From: Streptomyces sp.
Lineage (GTDB): Bacteria; Actinomycetota; Actinomycetes; Streptomycetales; Streptomycetaceae
Length of the DNA: 43,371 nucleotides
Assembly: GCF_031181705.1 (NCBI RefSeq)
Contig: NZ_JAPSKN010000032.1
Span: 1 to 43,371 of the forward strand
Direction of reading: 5' to 3'
The first letter of the stretch is position 1, and each line of letters opens with the position of its first letter. Under the pieces are notes generated by a model, which saw only the letters and a program-made list of their open reading frames with translations, did not search any database and had not been told where the DNA came from. The position numbers and the translations under genes were made by a program. Positions 26,700 through 34,817 of the stretch are shown in pieces.

Positions 26700-26721
26700 G
26701 TTCAGCCCTCGTTCACGTGTG
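26700..26721 (+). promoter_or_regulatory. PHO box (PhoP operator)
   Basis: Two adjacent 11-base direct repeat units, GTTCAGCCCTC and GTTCACGTGTG, fit the Streptomyces PhoP consensus in which each unit begins GTTCA. The box lies 64 bases upstream of the ATG of a PhoX-like phosphatase gene, the expected target class. PhoP would activate this gene during phosphate limitation. Confidence 0.75.
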
Positions 26722-26784
26722 AGCGGGACGGTGTCGGCGAACGAGGTTCGCCACCCTCCACGGCATCCCGTCACAGGAGACACC

Positions 26785-28227
26785 ATGTCGCTCACCCGCA
26801 GGGACTTCGCCCGAACCTCCGCGATCACCGGTGCCGGTGTCGCGCTGGCCGGCAGCGTCGGCGCCCTCGCCACCGCGCCGAACGCCCTCGCGTCCTACGA
26901 CACCGACGGCGCGGAGGGTGCGGCGGACGCCCGGCACGGGGCCGGCTACGGGCCGCTCGTGCCCGACCCCCGGGGCATCCTCGCCCTGCCCGCCGGGTTC
27001 TCGTACCGGATCATCACGTACAGCGGCAGGACGAGGCTGGAGACGGGTGAGTTCACGCCGTCCAACCACGACGGCACCGCCGCCTTCGACGGCCCGCGCG
27101 GCACCACCCTGCTCGTCAACAACCACGAGCTGAAGGGCCCTCGCGCCAACTGGGCCCACCCGGTCCCGCTCGCCGAGGGCCTGGTCTACGACCCCGCCGC
27201 CTCCGGAGGCTGCACGGTCGTCGAGCTCCGCCCCGACGGACGGGTCGCCGAATGGGTGGGCATCGCCGGCACCTCCACCAACTGCGCGGGCGGCCGCACC
27301 CCGTGGGGCACCTGGCTCACCTGCGAGGAGAACTCCGACCGGGCCGGCACCAACGGCATGACCAGGGATCACGGCTACGTCTTCGAGGTCGACCCCGTCG
27401 ACCGGCGCGCCAACCGCGACCCCAAGCCGCTGAAGTTCTTCGGCCGCTACGACCACGAGGCCGTCGTCATCGACCCCAGGCGCGGCCACGCCTACCTCAC
27501 CGAGGACGCCGCGAACCCCAACGGCCTGTTCTTCCGCTGGAGCCCGCCCCAGGGCTTCGCCCACGGTCCCGGGAGGTTCCGCGCGCTCGCCGACGACGCC
27601 GGGGTCCTCCAGGCGCCCAAGTGCTACGACTCCGGCGGCCGGTTCGTCGACGACCTGTCCCGCGCCACGCGGATCGGCACCGTCTACGGCGTCGACTGGG
27701 TGGACGTACCCGACCGCGACGCCCGCACCACCCCCGTGCGCAAGCAGTTCGGCGCCGGCGAGGTCACCCGCGCCCGCAAGCTGGAGGGCATGTGGTGGGC
27801 AGACGGCGGCGCCTACCTCGTCTCCTCCTACGCCCGTGAGGAGAGCCCGGTCCGGCACGACGGGCAGGTCTGGTTCTACGACCCCAAGCGCCGGACGCTG
27901 ACGCTGAAGGTCCTGCTGGGCGTGAACCCCGACCCGTCCCGCGACGGCGCCTTCGACGGCCCCGACAACATCACCGTCTCCCCGTACGGCGGGCTCGTCA
28001 TCGCCGAGGACGGCGAGGGCGTGCAGCACCTGTTCGGAGCGACCGACAGCGGACGCACGTACCCGATCGCCCGCAACGAGCTGAACATCGGCACCCCCGG
28101 GGAACCGGAGTACAGCGAGTTCGCCGGCGTCACCTTCTCGCCCGACGGCCGGACCCTCTTCGCGAGCATCCAGACGCCCGGAATCCTGCTCGCCATCACC
28201 GGGCCGTGGAAGCGGCAGAAGCGGTAG
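26785..28227 (+). CDS. Tat-exported PhoX/DUF839-family alkaline phosphatase-like protein
   Basis: A 480-residue exported protein. The Tat signal TRRDFAR (4-10) is followed by a hydrophobic stretch and an ALA cleavage site after residue 36. The mature part is a PhoX-like (DUF839) beta-propeller with TTLLVNNHELKG, GGRTPWGTWLTCEEN, YDHEAVVIDP, AYLTEDA, LEGMWWADGGAYLVSS, FDGPDNITVSPYGGLVIAEDG and FAGVTFSPDGRTLFASIQTPG. These include the acidic and Asn positions that bind Ca and Fe in PhoX. It is shorter than classical PhoX, so enzymatic activity is likely but not certain. CAGGAGA lies before the ATG, and a PHO box precedes it. Confidence 0.92.
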   Translation: MSLTRRDFARTSAITGAGVALAGSVGALATAPNALASYDTDGAEGAADARHGAGYGPLVPDPRGILALPAGFSYRIITYSGRTRLETGEFTPSNHDGTAAFDGPRGTTLLVNNHELKGPRANWAHPVPLAEGLVYDPAASGGCTVVELRPDGRVAEWVGIAGTSTNCAGGRTPWGTWLTCEENSDRAGTNGMTRDHGYVFEVDPVDRRANRDPKPLKFFGRYDHEAVVIDPRRGHAYLTEDAANPNGLFFRWSPPQGFAHGPGRFRALADDAGVLQAPKCYDSGGRFVDDLSRATRIGTVYGVDWVDVPDRDARTTPVRKQFGAGEVTRARKLEGMWWADGGAYLVSSYAREESPVRHDGQVWFYDPKRRTLTLKVLLGVNPDPSRDGAFDGPDNITVSPYGGLVIAEDGEGVQHLFGATDSGRTYPIARNELNIGTPGEPEYSEFAGVTFSPDGRTLFASIQTPGILLAITGPWKRQKR

Positions 28228-28303
28228 CGGAACCGGTTCGCTCCTGCCGGTGAGTCCGTACGGATGCGGGCGCATGCCCTACGACGCTGGGCGTACGGCG
28301 CCC

Positions 28304-28340
28304 TTGTTCGGCAGAGCACTGACATCTAACATTTCAGTTC
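28304..28340 (+). promoter_or_regulatory. Leaderless promoter of the GntR gene with possible operator
   Basis: TTGTTC (28304-28309) and TAACAT (28327-28332) are spaced exactly 17 bases, and the ATG follows eight bases later without any Shine-Dalgarno. The -10 overlaps an imperfect palindrome CTAACATTTCAG (28326-28337), which may be the autoregulatory site of the GntR protein. Confidence 0.65.
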
Positions 28341-28982
28341 ATGCAAGCCATCCGGCCCGTGCCCCGCACCCTGCTCAGGGACCGGGCCTACGCGGCGATC
28401 CGGGACGCCATCGTGGCCGGGGAGATCGAACCCGGCGCGGTGGTGCGCGACGCCGACCTCGCCGAGCGGCTCGGGCTGTCCCGGGCGCCGGTCAGGGAGG
28501 CGTTCTCCCGGCTCGTGGACGAAGGGCTGCTGGAGAGCAAACCGCAGAGCTACACCCGGGTGACCCCGCTCGTGGCCGCCGACGTCCGGGACGCCGCCGC
28601 GGTGGTCGGCGCCCTGCACGAGCTGGTGACCCGGGTCGCCGTGCCCCGGCTCGCCGACGCGGACCTCGCCGTGATGCGCGCCGCCAACGAGCGGTTCGCC
28701 GCGGCCGTGCGCGCCGGGGACGTGGACGCGGCCCTGCGCGCCGACGACGACCTGCACGAGGTCCTCGTCCGGGTGAGCGGCAACCGCGCGGCCGCCGCCA
28801 CGATCGCCCGCTACACCCCGCTCATCCGCCGGCTGGAGCGCCGCCGCTTCGGCGAGGGCGGCAGCTGCCGCTCGGCCGGGCTGCACGAGCGGCTGATCGA
28901 CGCCTGCGCGGCCGGTGACGCGGCCGGGGCGGTCCGCGTCACCGCGGACATCTGGCGGAGCCTCGAAGAGCTCGCCGACTGA
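28341..28982 (+). CDS. GntR-family (FCD) regulator, likely of ACC deaminase
   Basis: A 213-residue regulator with an N-terminal winged helix (residues 10-75: [20 protein letters not shown], then [22 protein letters not shown]) and a C-terminal helical FCD ligand domain with the metal-binding pattern [14 protein letters not shown] and a late [13 protein letters not shown]. The ATG is at the predicted transcription start. The ACC deaminase gene follows after 29 bases on the same strand, so this regulator probably controls it, in line with GntR-type acdR genes known next to acdS in actinobacteria. The ligand may be ACC or a product of its breakdown; that is inference. Confidence 0.9.
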   Translation: MQAIRPVPRTLLRDRAYAAIRDAIVAGEIEPGAVVRDADLAERLGLSRAPVREAFSRLVDEGLLESKPQSYTRVTPLVAADVRDAAAVVGALHELVTRVAVPRLADADLAVMRAANERFAAAVRAGDVDAALRADDDLHEVLVRVSGNRAAAATIARYTPLIRRLERRRFGEGGSCRSAGLHERLIDACAAGDAAGAVRVTADIWRSLEELAD

Positions 28983-29011
28983 GGCGGACCGACACCCACC
29001 CGGAGGGACCC

Positions 29012-30028
29012 ATGCCCCTGTCCTCGTACGAGCGTTACCCGCTGCTCTTCGGGCCCTCGCCCGTCCACCCCCTGGAGCGCCTGACCGCGCACCTCGGCGG
29101 CGCCTCCCTCTGGGCGAAGCGGGAGGACTGCAACTCCGGCATCGCCTACGGCGGGAACAAGACCCGCAAGCTGGAGTACCTGGTCGCCGACGCCCTCGCC
29201 CAGGGCTGCGACACGCTCGTGTCGATCGGCGGCGTGCAGTCCAACCACACCCGCCAGGTCGCCGCCGTCGCCGCCCGGGCCGGGCTCAAGTGCGTGCTGG
29301 TGCAGGAGAGCTGGGTGGACTGGCCGGACGCCGTGTACGACAAGGTCGGCAACATCCTGATCAGCCGTCTCGCCGGGGCCGACGTCCGGCTGGTGCGGGC
29401 CGGGTTCGGGATCGGGTTCAAGGAGAGCTGGGAGCAGGCCCTCAGGGAGGTCGAGGAGTCGGGCGGCAAGCCGTACGCCATTCCGGCCGGGGCCTCCGAC
29501 CATCCGCTCGGCGGTCTCGGCTTCGCCGCCTGGGCGCACGAAGTGGTGCGGCAGGAACGGGAGCTGGGCGTCTTCTTCGACACCGTCGTGGTGTGCTCGG
29601 TGACCGGGTCGACCCAGGCCGGCATGGTCGCCGGGTTCGCCGCGCTGGAGGAGGCGGGCGGGCGGCCCCGGCGCGTGCTCGGCGTCGACGCCTCGGCGAA
29701 ACCGGCCGCCACCCGGACCCAGATCGCCCGCATCGCCCACCGCACCGGGCAGCTCATCGGCGTCGAACGGGAGTTGACCGAGGCGGACGTCGAGCTCGAC
29801 GAGCGGTACCACGCGGGCACGTACGGTGTTCCCGACGAGACCACCCTGGCGGCCATGCGCCTCGCGGCCCGCACGGAGGGGATGGTCACCGACCCGGTCT
29901 ACGAGGGCAAGTCGATGGCCGGGATGATCGACCTGGTCTCCCGGGGCGAGATCGGCCGGGACTCCACGGTGCTCTACGCCCACCTGGGCGGGCAGCCCGC
30001 GCTGAACGCCTACAGCGCGCTGTTCTAG
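29012..30028 (+). CDS. acdS: 1-aminocyclopropane-1-carboxylate (ACC) deaminase
   Basis: Pyridoxal-phosphate enzyme that opens the cyclopropane ring of ACC, the plant ethylene precursor, to give 2-oxobutyrate and ammonia. The 338-residue length is standard. The cofactor lysine is K50 ([12 protein letters not shown]), followed by [16 protein letters not shown]. The residues that separate true ACC deaminase from D-cysteine desulfhydrase are kept: Glu about 298 in DPVYEGKSM and Leu about 325 in [16 protein letters not shown] lies six bases before the ATG. It is the second gene after its GntR regulator. The product suggests interaction with plants or use of ACC as nitrogen source. Confidence 0.93.
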   Translation: MPLSSYERYPLLFGPSPVHPLERLTAHLGGASLWAKREDCNSGIAYGGNKTRKLEYLVADALAQGCDTLVSIGGVQSNHTRQVAAVAARAGLKCVLVQESWVDWPDAVYDKVGNILISRLAGADVRLVRAGFGIGFKESWEQALREVEESGGKPYAIPAGASDHPLGGLGFAAWAHEVVRQERELGVFFDTVVVCSVTGSTQAGMVAGFAALEEAGGRPRRVLGVDASAKPAATRTQIARIAHRTGQLIGVERELTEADVELDERYHAGTYGVPDETTLAAMRLAARTEGMVTDPVYEGKSMAGMIDLVSRGEIGRDSTVLYAHLGGQPALNAYSALF

Positions 30029-30059
30029 CAGGCCGCGCGGCGGCCGGTGCGGGCACCGC

Positions 30060-30575
30060 CTAGTAGTACCCCTTCGTCCCGTCCAGCAGCTCCCGCACGA
30101 TGTCCGCGTGCCCGGCGTGCCGTCCTGTCTCCTCGACGAGATGGATGAGCATCCAGCGGAGGTTGGCCTTGGCGGAGCGGTACCCGGGGTGGCGGCCGAC
30201 GTCGTCCAGGGACGCCGCGGCCACGATCTCGTCGCTCCGGGCGCACTGCGCCTCGTACTCCGCGAGCACCTGTCGCAACGTGACGCCGTCGGTGCGCCAG
30301 TCGGCGTCCTCGTCCGTCTCGCCGAAGGACGGGTTCCGCGTCTCGTCGCCGCCGAGGAACAGCACCTCCAGCCAGGTGTGCTCGACCCACCGCATATGGC
30401 TGACCAGCCCGGCCATCGTCATCATCGGCGAGGTCGGGACGACGGAGCGGTGCGCGTCCGCCTCGCTGAGGCCCTCGCACTTCCAGCGCAGGATCCGGCG
30501 TTGCAGGTCCAGCCAGCCGATGAGCGCGGTGCGCTCGTCGGCCTGGAAGGGGGGACGGTCGAGTGAAGGGGTCAT
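30060..30575 (-). CDS. DinB-superfamily (DUF664) protein
   Basis: A 171-residue four-helix protein of the DinB/DUF664 metal-binding superfamily, whose members are often thiol-dependent transferases (mycothiol or bacillithiol) in actinobacteria. Visible features are the first histidine region MTMAGLVSHMRWVEHTWLE (H60, H66) and the C-terminal LIHLVEETGRHAGHADIVRE (H145, H153, H156), giving the expected metal triad region. A -10-like TAACGT lies eight bases before the ATG with no binding site, so this may be leaderless. It is convergent with acdS and stands alone. The substrate is unknown. Confidence 0.9.
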   Translation of the reverse strand: MTPSLDRPPFQADERTALIGWLDLQRRILRWKCEGLSEADAHRSVVPTSPMMTMAGLVSHMRWVEHTWLEVLFLGGDETRNPSFGETDEDADWRTDGVTLRQVLAEYEAQCARSDEIVAAASLDDVGRHPGYRSAKANLRWMLIHLVEETGRHAGHADIVRELLDGTKGYY

Positions 30576-30889
30576 GCCGGCGGACGTTAGCGGGCCACGG
30601 CCCGGACTGTCGCCGGGTTTTCGCAGCCGCGGGGCGCACCGCGGGTACGGGGTGGCCGGAGCCCGTCCGCGCGGGCGCGTCGGTGCGGCCCCGACAGTCC
30701 CTGGTGGGTGCGCCGGATGTGGCTCCGCTCGTGTGTGCCGGGGGGCCGGGTGCGGCCTCGATCATCCGTGCCGGGCGTGCCGGGTGCGTCCCGACCGTGC
30801 GTGCCGGGTGCGCCGTGCCGCCCGGGTGGGGAATCAAGCGGTCGGTGGGCCGGTTGTCAGCGGTGATCCGACGTCACCGAGGAGCCGCC
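30576..30889. other. GC-rich intergenic region with GTGCCGGG repeats
   Basis: This 314-base gap has no convincing gene. Between about 30735 and 30830 it contains several degenerate copies of GTGCCGGG/TGCGTGCCGGGTGCG type. It also holds GTGATCCGACGTCAC (30863-30877), an imperfect dyad, and GAGGAG before the VOC start. Frames across it are shadows. Confidence 0.4.
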
Positions 30890-31294
30890 ATGACCGACGA
30901 ACCAGCCGTCCGGGAACTCCGCCTGGTCGTGACCGCCGACGACTACGACGCCGCGCTGCACTTCTACCGGGACGTGCTCGGTCTGCCCGAGCGGGGCGCC
31001 TTCGCCTCCGAGGACGGGCGGGTGACGATCCTGGAGGCCGGACGGGCCACCCTGGAGCTGACCGATCCGAACCACGCCGCGTTCATCGACGAGGTCGAGG
31101 TGGGACGGCGGGTGGCCGGGCACGTCCGGGTCGCCTTCCAGGTGGACGACTCCGCCGCCACCACCGCCAGGCTCGCCGCAGCCGGCGCCGAGGTGATCGC
31201 GGAGCCGACCCGCACCCCCTGGAACTCTGTGAACGCCCGGCTCGAAGCGCCGGCCGCCCTGCAGCTGACGCTGTTCACCGAGCTCGGCGACTGA
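30890..31294 (+). CDS. VOC-family (glyoxalase/bleomycin-resistance fold) protein
   Basis: A 134-residue single-chain VOC protein with paired beta-alpha-beta-beta-beta units. The first unit begins ELRLVVTADDYDAALHFYRDVLGLPE and ends with TILEAGRATLELTDP; the second begins HVRVAFQVDDSAATTARLAAAGAEV and ends ARLEAPAALQLTLF. Members bind metals or hydrophobic ligands and include lyases, dioxygenases and antibiotic-sequestering proteins, so no substrate can be given. GAGGAGCC lies before the ATG. The open frame extends upstream, but this ATG fits the fold. Confidence 0.88.
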   Translation: MTDEPAVRELRLVVTADDYDAALHFYRDVLGLPERGAFASEDGRVTILEAGRATLELTDPNHAAFIDEVEVGRRVAGHVRVAFQVDDSAATTARLAAAGAEVIAEPTRTPWNSVNARLEAPAALQLTLFTELGD

Positions 31295-31336
31295 CGCGCC
31301 CACGGCCGCCCCGCCCGGCACCGGCCGGCCCCGCGC

Positions 31337-31362
31337 CGGCCGGGCTGGGGGCAGCCCGGCCG
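31337..31362. terminator. Hairpin after the VOC gene
   Basis: Perfect 11-base-pair stem (CGGCCGGGCTG and complement) around GGGG, without a T-tract, 43 bases after the VOC stop and 28 bases before the LacI -10. A likely terminator. Confidence 0.6.
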
Positions 31363-31364
31363 TC

Positions 31365-31402
31365 CTGCCGGGCCGCGCCCGCCGCCGGATAGGGTGCTGG
31401 GC
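31365..31402 (+). promoter_or_regulatory. Likely leaderless promoter of the LacI gene
   Basis: TAGGGT (31390-31395) lies seven bases before the GTG at 31403; CTGCCG (31365-31370) is a weak -35 at 19 bases. No ribosome binding site precedes the GTG, so a leaderless start is favoured over the in-frame GTG at 31394, which would lie inside the -10. Confidence 0.5.
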
Positions 31403-32440
31403 GTGTGGACGGACGATCAGCGCGCGGAGCCGGGAGCCGAGCGGCCCGACGGTACGCGGCGCCGGGCCACGATCCACGACGTCGCCCGCCTGGCCGGGGT
31501 GTCACGCCAGACGGTCTCCCGGGCGGTCAACGACAAGGGTGAGATCGACCCGGCCACCAAGGAGCGGGTCCTGGAGGCGGCGCGGCTCCTCGACTACCGG
31601 CCCAGCCGGTTCGCGCGCGGGCTCGTCCGGAAGGGCGCGGTGACGGCCGGCCTGGTCATCCCGGACCTGCGCAACCCCTTCTTCCCTGAGGTCGCCGCCG
31701 GGGTGCTGGAGGCCGCCGAGCAGCGCGGCTGGCAGGTCGTGGTGTGGGACTCGCGGATCGACGGGGCCCGGGAACGGCAGGCGCTCGACGTGCTCTCCCA
31801 CCAGGCGGACGCCGTCGTGGGCTACTTCAAGGACTCCGACGACGTGCTGACCCGGCACCTCGGGGGTGTCCCTCTGGTGCTGCTGGAGCGCGGCCCGCAG
31901 CAGACCCGGTTCGCGGCCGTCGGCATCGACGCCGCGGCCGGCGTCGCACAGGGCATGGACCACCTCTACCGCCGGGGCCACCGCAGGATCGGCATGCTGG
32001 ACGGCGTGCACGGGCCCGGCCCCCGCCGGCAGGCCTTCCTGGAGCAGGCCCGGCGGTTCGGCCTGCCCGTCGACGAGGACTGGGTCGTCATCTGCCCCGA
32101 GCACAGCGTGACCGGCGGCGAGGCCGGCATGGAACGGCTGCTGCGGGCACGGCCCGGGATCACGGCCGTGCTCGGCTTCAACGACCTGATCGCCGTCGGC
32201 GCGATGCGCACCGCCCGCCGCCACGGCCGCCGGGTGCCGGGCGAGCTGGCCGTGCTGGGCTTCGACGGCCTCTCCCTGGGCGAACTCGTCGAACCCGCCC
32301 TGACCACGCTGCACATCGACAAGCGGCGGCTGGGCCGGCTGGCCGTGGAGCAGGTGGCCCGGCTGCGCGCGGGCGAGGAGCCCCTGCGCGGAGCGGACGC
32401 CTGGGTGACCCCCGAACTCCTGGTGCGCGCGTCCGCCTGA
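31403..32440 (+). CDS. LacI-family transcriptional regulator
   Basis: A 345-residue repressor with the LacI helix-turn-helix (residues about 22-45: ATIHDVARLAGVSRQTVSRA) and hinge region, followed by a periplasmic-binding-protein-like sugar domain (TAGLVIPDLRNPFFPEVAAGV onward, with RGHRRIGMLDGV and GFNDLIAVGAMRTARRHGRRVPGELAVLGFDGL). It is not next to a sugar gene; the neighbouring TetR and VOC genes do not reveal its target. It may act on itself or on a distant catabolic operon. Confidence 0.93.
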   Translation: MWTDDQRAEPGAERPDGTRRRATIHDVARLAGVSRQTVSRAVNDKGEIDPATKERVLEAARLLDYRPSRFARGLVRKGAVTAGLVIPDLRNPFFPEVAAGVLEAAEQRGWQVVVWDSRIDGARERQALDVLSHQADAVVGYFKDSDDVLTRHLGGVPLVLLERGPQQTRFAAVGIDAAAGVAQGMDHLYRRGHRRIGMLDGVHGPGPRRQAFLEQARRFGLPVDEDWVVICPEHSVTGGEAGMERLLRARPGITAVLGFNDLIAVGAMRTARRHGRRVPGELAVLGFDGLSLGELVEPALTTLHIDKRRLGRLAVEQVARLRAGEEPLRGADAWVTPELLVRASA

Positions 32441-32524
32441 ACCACCGCCCCGATGACCGGGCCGTGCCGCCGCTCGGTCTCGGTAGGGTGCGCGGAGAGT
32501 CCCCGGCCGGTGAGGAGTGGTTGC

Positions 32525-33100
32525 GTGGCGCAGGTCAGGCCCATGCGGGCGGATGCCCGGCGTAATCACGAGCGGTTGCTGCGGGTGGCCGCTGAGGCGT
32601 TCGCCGAGCACGGGGAGGGGGCGTCGCTCGACGACATCGCCAAGCGGGCCGGGGTCGGCTCCGGGACGCTGTACCGGCACTTCCCGACGCGGCGCGCCCT
32701 GCTGGAGGCCGCCTACCTGGACCGGATCGAGGCGCTCGCGGCCCGGGCCGACGCACTCGCCGCCCAACTGCCGCCGGGCGAGGCGCTGCTGGAGTGGCTG
32801 CACGAACTGGGCATCGGGATGATCCGCATGCGGGGCCTGAAGGCGCTCCTCGGCCCGGCCGTCACCGAGGGCGACTCGGCGGGGGCCACGGCCTGCGGCG
32901 ACTCGGTGCGGAGCGCGGCGGGGCGGCTGGTCCGCGCGGCGCGGGAGGAGGGCACGCTGCGGGCGGACGTGGAGCCGATGGACGTGCTGCGGCTGGCCCA
33001 CGGGGTCGCGACGGCGTCGGAACTGGCCGACGGGGAGGGGCGGCACATCCGGCGGTATCTCACGCTGCTGACGGAGGGGCTGCGGCCGCGGGGGCGCTGA
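32525..33100 (+). CDS. TetR-family transcriptional regulator
   Basis: A 191-residue repressor with the N-terminal helix-turn-helix (NHERLLRVAAEAFAEHG, then SLDDIAKRAGVGSGTLYRHF) and a C-terminal domain of the SbtR/TetR_C_49-like type (LLGPAVTEGDS near the middle). The GTG start at 32525 has GAGGAG seven bases upstream. A possible -10 TAGGGT lies at 32484-32489. It follows the LacI gene after 84 bases with its own promoter. No target gene is adjacent, since the next gene converges. Confidence 0.92.
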   Translation: MAQVRPMRADARRNHERLLRVAAEAFAEHGEGASLDDIAKRAGVGSGTLYRHFPTRRALLEAAYLDRIEALAARADALAAQLPPGEALLEWLHELGIGMIRMRGLKALLGPAVTEGDSAGATACGDSVRSAAGRLVRAAREEGTLRADVEPMDVLRLAHGVATASELADGEGRHIRRYLTLLTEGLRPRGR

Positions 33101-33152
33101 CAGGAGGACGCCGCAGCGAGGGAACCGGGGAGCCGGGACGAAGGGGCGCGGG

Positions 33153-33200
33153 CCGGTGCGGCCGGGTGGCGGTGCGGCAGGGTGCCGGTGCGGCCGGGTG
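33153..33200. repeat. Three 16-bp tandem repeats
   Basis: Three consecutive 16-base units: CCGGTGCGGCCGGGTG, GCGGTGCGGCAGGGTG, CCGGTGCGGCCGGGTG. The first and third are identical; the second differs at two positions. They lie between the TetR stop and the TerD stop and encode nothing obvious. Confidence 0.8.
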
Positions 33201-33206
33201 GACGCC

Positions 33207-33231
33207 GGACGCCCCGCGGCAGGGGGCGTCC
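33207..33231. terminator. Bidirectional terminator hairpin
   Basis: Perfect nine-base-pair stem (GGACGCCCC and complement) around GCGGCAG, between two convergent genes. No T-tract. Confidence 0.65.
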
Positions 33232-33254
33232 GGGACGTCGACCGGGGCGCGGTG

Positions 33255-34466
33255 TCACAGGGACTGCGCCGCGGGCTTCACCATGCCCCTCACCGTGCGG
33301 GACTTCACGAAGTCGCCCATCGCCGTCATGTCCCACTCGCCGGAGAACTGGCGGATCAGCTTGGCCATCATCACGCCGGTCTGGGGCTCGGCACTGGTGA
33401 GGTCGAAGCGGACCAGTTCCTCGCCGGTCGTGCCGTCCAGGAGGCGGCAGTACGCCTTGGCGACCTCGGTGAACTTCTGGCCGGAGAAGGAGTTGACCGT
33501 GAAGACCAGGCCGGTGACCTCCTGGGGCAGGCGGCCCAGGTCGACCGTGATGACCTCGTCGTCACCGCCGCCCTCGCCCGTGAGGTTGTCGCCGGAGTGC
33601 CGGATCGCGCCGCCGACGATCTGCAGCTTGCCGAAGTAGCAGCTGTCGATGTGGTTGCGCTGCGGCCCGTAGGCGATGACCGAGGCGTCCAGGTCGATGT
33701 CCTTGCCGCGGTATGCGGGCTCCCAGCCGAGACCCATCCTGACCTGGGAGAGCAGGGGGCGGCCTCCCTTCATGAGCGAGACCGTCTGGTTCTTCTGGAG
33801 GCTGACGCGGCCCTTGTCGAGGTTGATCTTCCCCGAGCCGGGCGCGGGCGGCGGGGGCGTGGCCGGGGCGGCCGGGGGCGCGGCGGGCGTGGTGACGGGC
33901 GGGGCCGGGGGCTGCACCGGGGCGGGCGGCGGGGCCACGGGCTGGGCCGGGGCGGCGGCGGCCGGTTCCTCCACGGTCACTCCGAAGTCCGTGGCGATGC
34001 CCGCCAGGCCGTTGGCGTAACCCTGGCCGACCGCGCGGGCCTTCCACTGGCCGTTGCGCTGGTAGATCTCCACGACCACCAGGGCCGTCTCGCTGCCCAG
34101 CTGCGGGGGAGTGAACGTGGCCAGGACGGAGCTGTCGTCCGCGTTGCGGATCGTGGCCGTCGGTTCGATGCCCTGGAAGGTCTGGCCCGCGGCGTCCGGG
34201 CTCGCCGTCACGACGATCTTCTCGATGCCCGGCGGGAGGGCCGAGGTGTCGACCACGATCGCGTCGGGTGCGGTGCCGCCGCCCGAGCGGTAGGTCACGC
34301 CCGGGCCCGACGGCTGGTTGTAGAAGATGAAGTCGTCGTCGGAGCGCACCTTGCCGTCGGCGGTGAGCAGCAGGCCCGATACGTCGAGCCGCACCGGGGC
34401 GGCGACGTCCACCGTCACGCGGGCGGCGGACAGGGGGATGTTCGAGCCGGGGGTCATAGCTGTCAT
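33255..34466 (-). CDS. TerD-family stress protein with two TerD domains
   Basis: A 403-residue protein composed of a first TerD domain (about 1-165), a Pro/Ala-rich linker (about 167-211) and a second TerD domain (about 212-403). TerD domains bind calcium in a beta-sandwich; the acidic phrase RSDDDFIFYNQPSGPGV (41-57) and ETALVVVEIYQRNGQWKARAVGQGY are typical of the first. The second has WEPAYRGKDIDLDASVIAYGP and DNLTGEGGGDDEVITVDLGRLP. Such proteins belong to the tellurite-resistance/chemical stress system and are numerous in Streptomyces. The ATG at 34466 has a second in-frame ATG ten bases on; neither has a clear binding site. No other ter genes are adjacent. Confidence 0.93.
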   Translation of the reverse strand: MTAMTPGSNIPLSAARVTVDVAAPVRLDVSGLLLTADGKVRSDDDFIFYNQPSGPGVTYRSGGGTAPDAIVVDTSALPPGIEKIVVTASPDAAGQTFQGIEPTATIRNADDSSVLATFTPPQLGSETALVVVEIYQRNGQWKARAVGQGYANGLAGIATDFGVTVEEPAAAAPAQPVAPPPAPVQPPAPPVTTPAAPPAAPATPPPPAPGSGKINLDKGRVSLQKNQTVSLMKGGRPLLSQVRMGLGWEPAYRGKDIDLDASVIAYGPQRNHIDSCYFGKLQIVGGAIRHSGDNLTGEGGGDDEVITVDLGRLPQEVTGLVFTVNSFSGQKFTEVAKAYCRLLDGTTGEELVRFDLTSAEPQTGVMMAKLIRQFSGEWDMTAMGDFVKSRTVRGMVKPAAQSL

Positions 34467-34521
34467 GCCGGGTGAACGAGCGAGGCGGTTTTGCCGTTCC
34501 CTTACCTTGAGGCCAATCGGG

Positions 34522-34743
34522 TCAGCGGCGACTGCGCGGGTGGTCGCGGGCGGTGCGCTCGTCGCCCCGCTTGTAGTTGCCGGTCCAGCGGGCCATGACG
34601 AGCTGCGGGTCGGACGTCTCGACCTCGGCGAGGAACCGCGCGGCCCGGTCGCCGTTCAGGGTGGTGGCGGGATGGCCGCGGTGGGTGATGCGGACGGTTG
34701 TGCCGGTGTGCCGCTCGTAGGTGAATCCGTGGGGTCGTGGCAT
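34522..34743 (-). CDS. Small conserved hypothetical protein, 73 aa
   Basis: A small basic protein (MPRPHGFTYERHTGTTVRIT... then RAARFLAEVET and LVMARWTGNYKRGDER). I recall similar short proteins with the VMARWTGNY phrase in many Streptomyces, without assigned function. The ATG has no Shine-Dalgarno, but a -10-like TACGCT lies six bases before it, suggesting a leaderless mRNA. It is flanked by the TerD gene and the sugar-transport operon on the same strand. Confidence 0.7.
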   Translation of the reverse strand: MPRPHGFTYERHTGTTVRITHRGHPATTLNGDRAARFLAEVETSDPQLVMARWTGNYKRGDERTARDHPRSRR

Positions 34744-34817
34744 GCCGTGAGCGTACGGGGGCGGGGGCGGGCGCCCCACCGGTTTACGCCCACCCCCGCC
34801 TGTGCCGGCTCGTCGCC

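Noticed and set aside
30735..30830. GTGCCGGG-rich tract as a coding or regulatory repeat array
   Set aside because: Copies are degenerate and unevenly spaced; it looks like simple GC-rich drift, so it is described only as intergenic content.
34466..34490. GTTCACCCGGC on the minus strand upstream of the TerD gene as a PHO box
   Set aside because: Only one 11-base unit fits; the adjacent units do not begin GTTCA, so it falls short of a PhoP operator.
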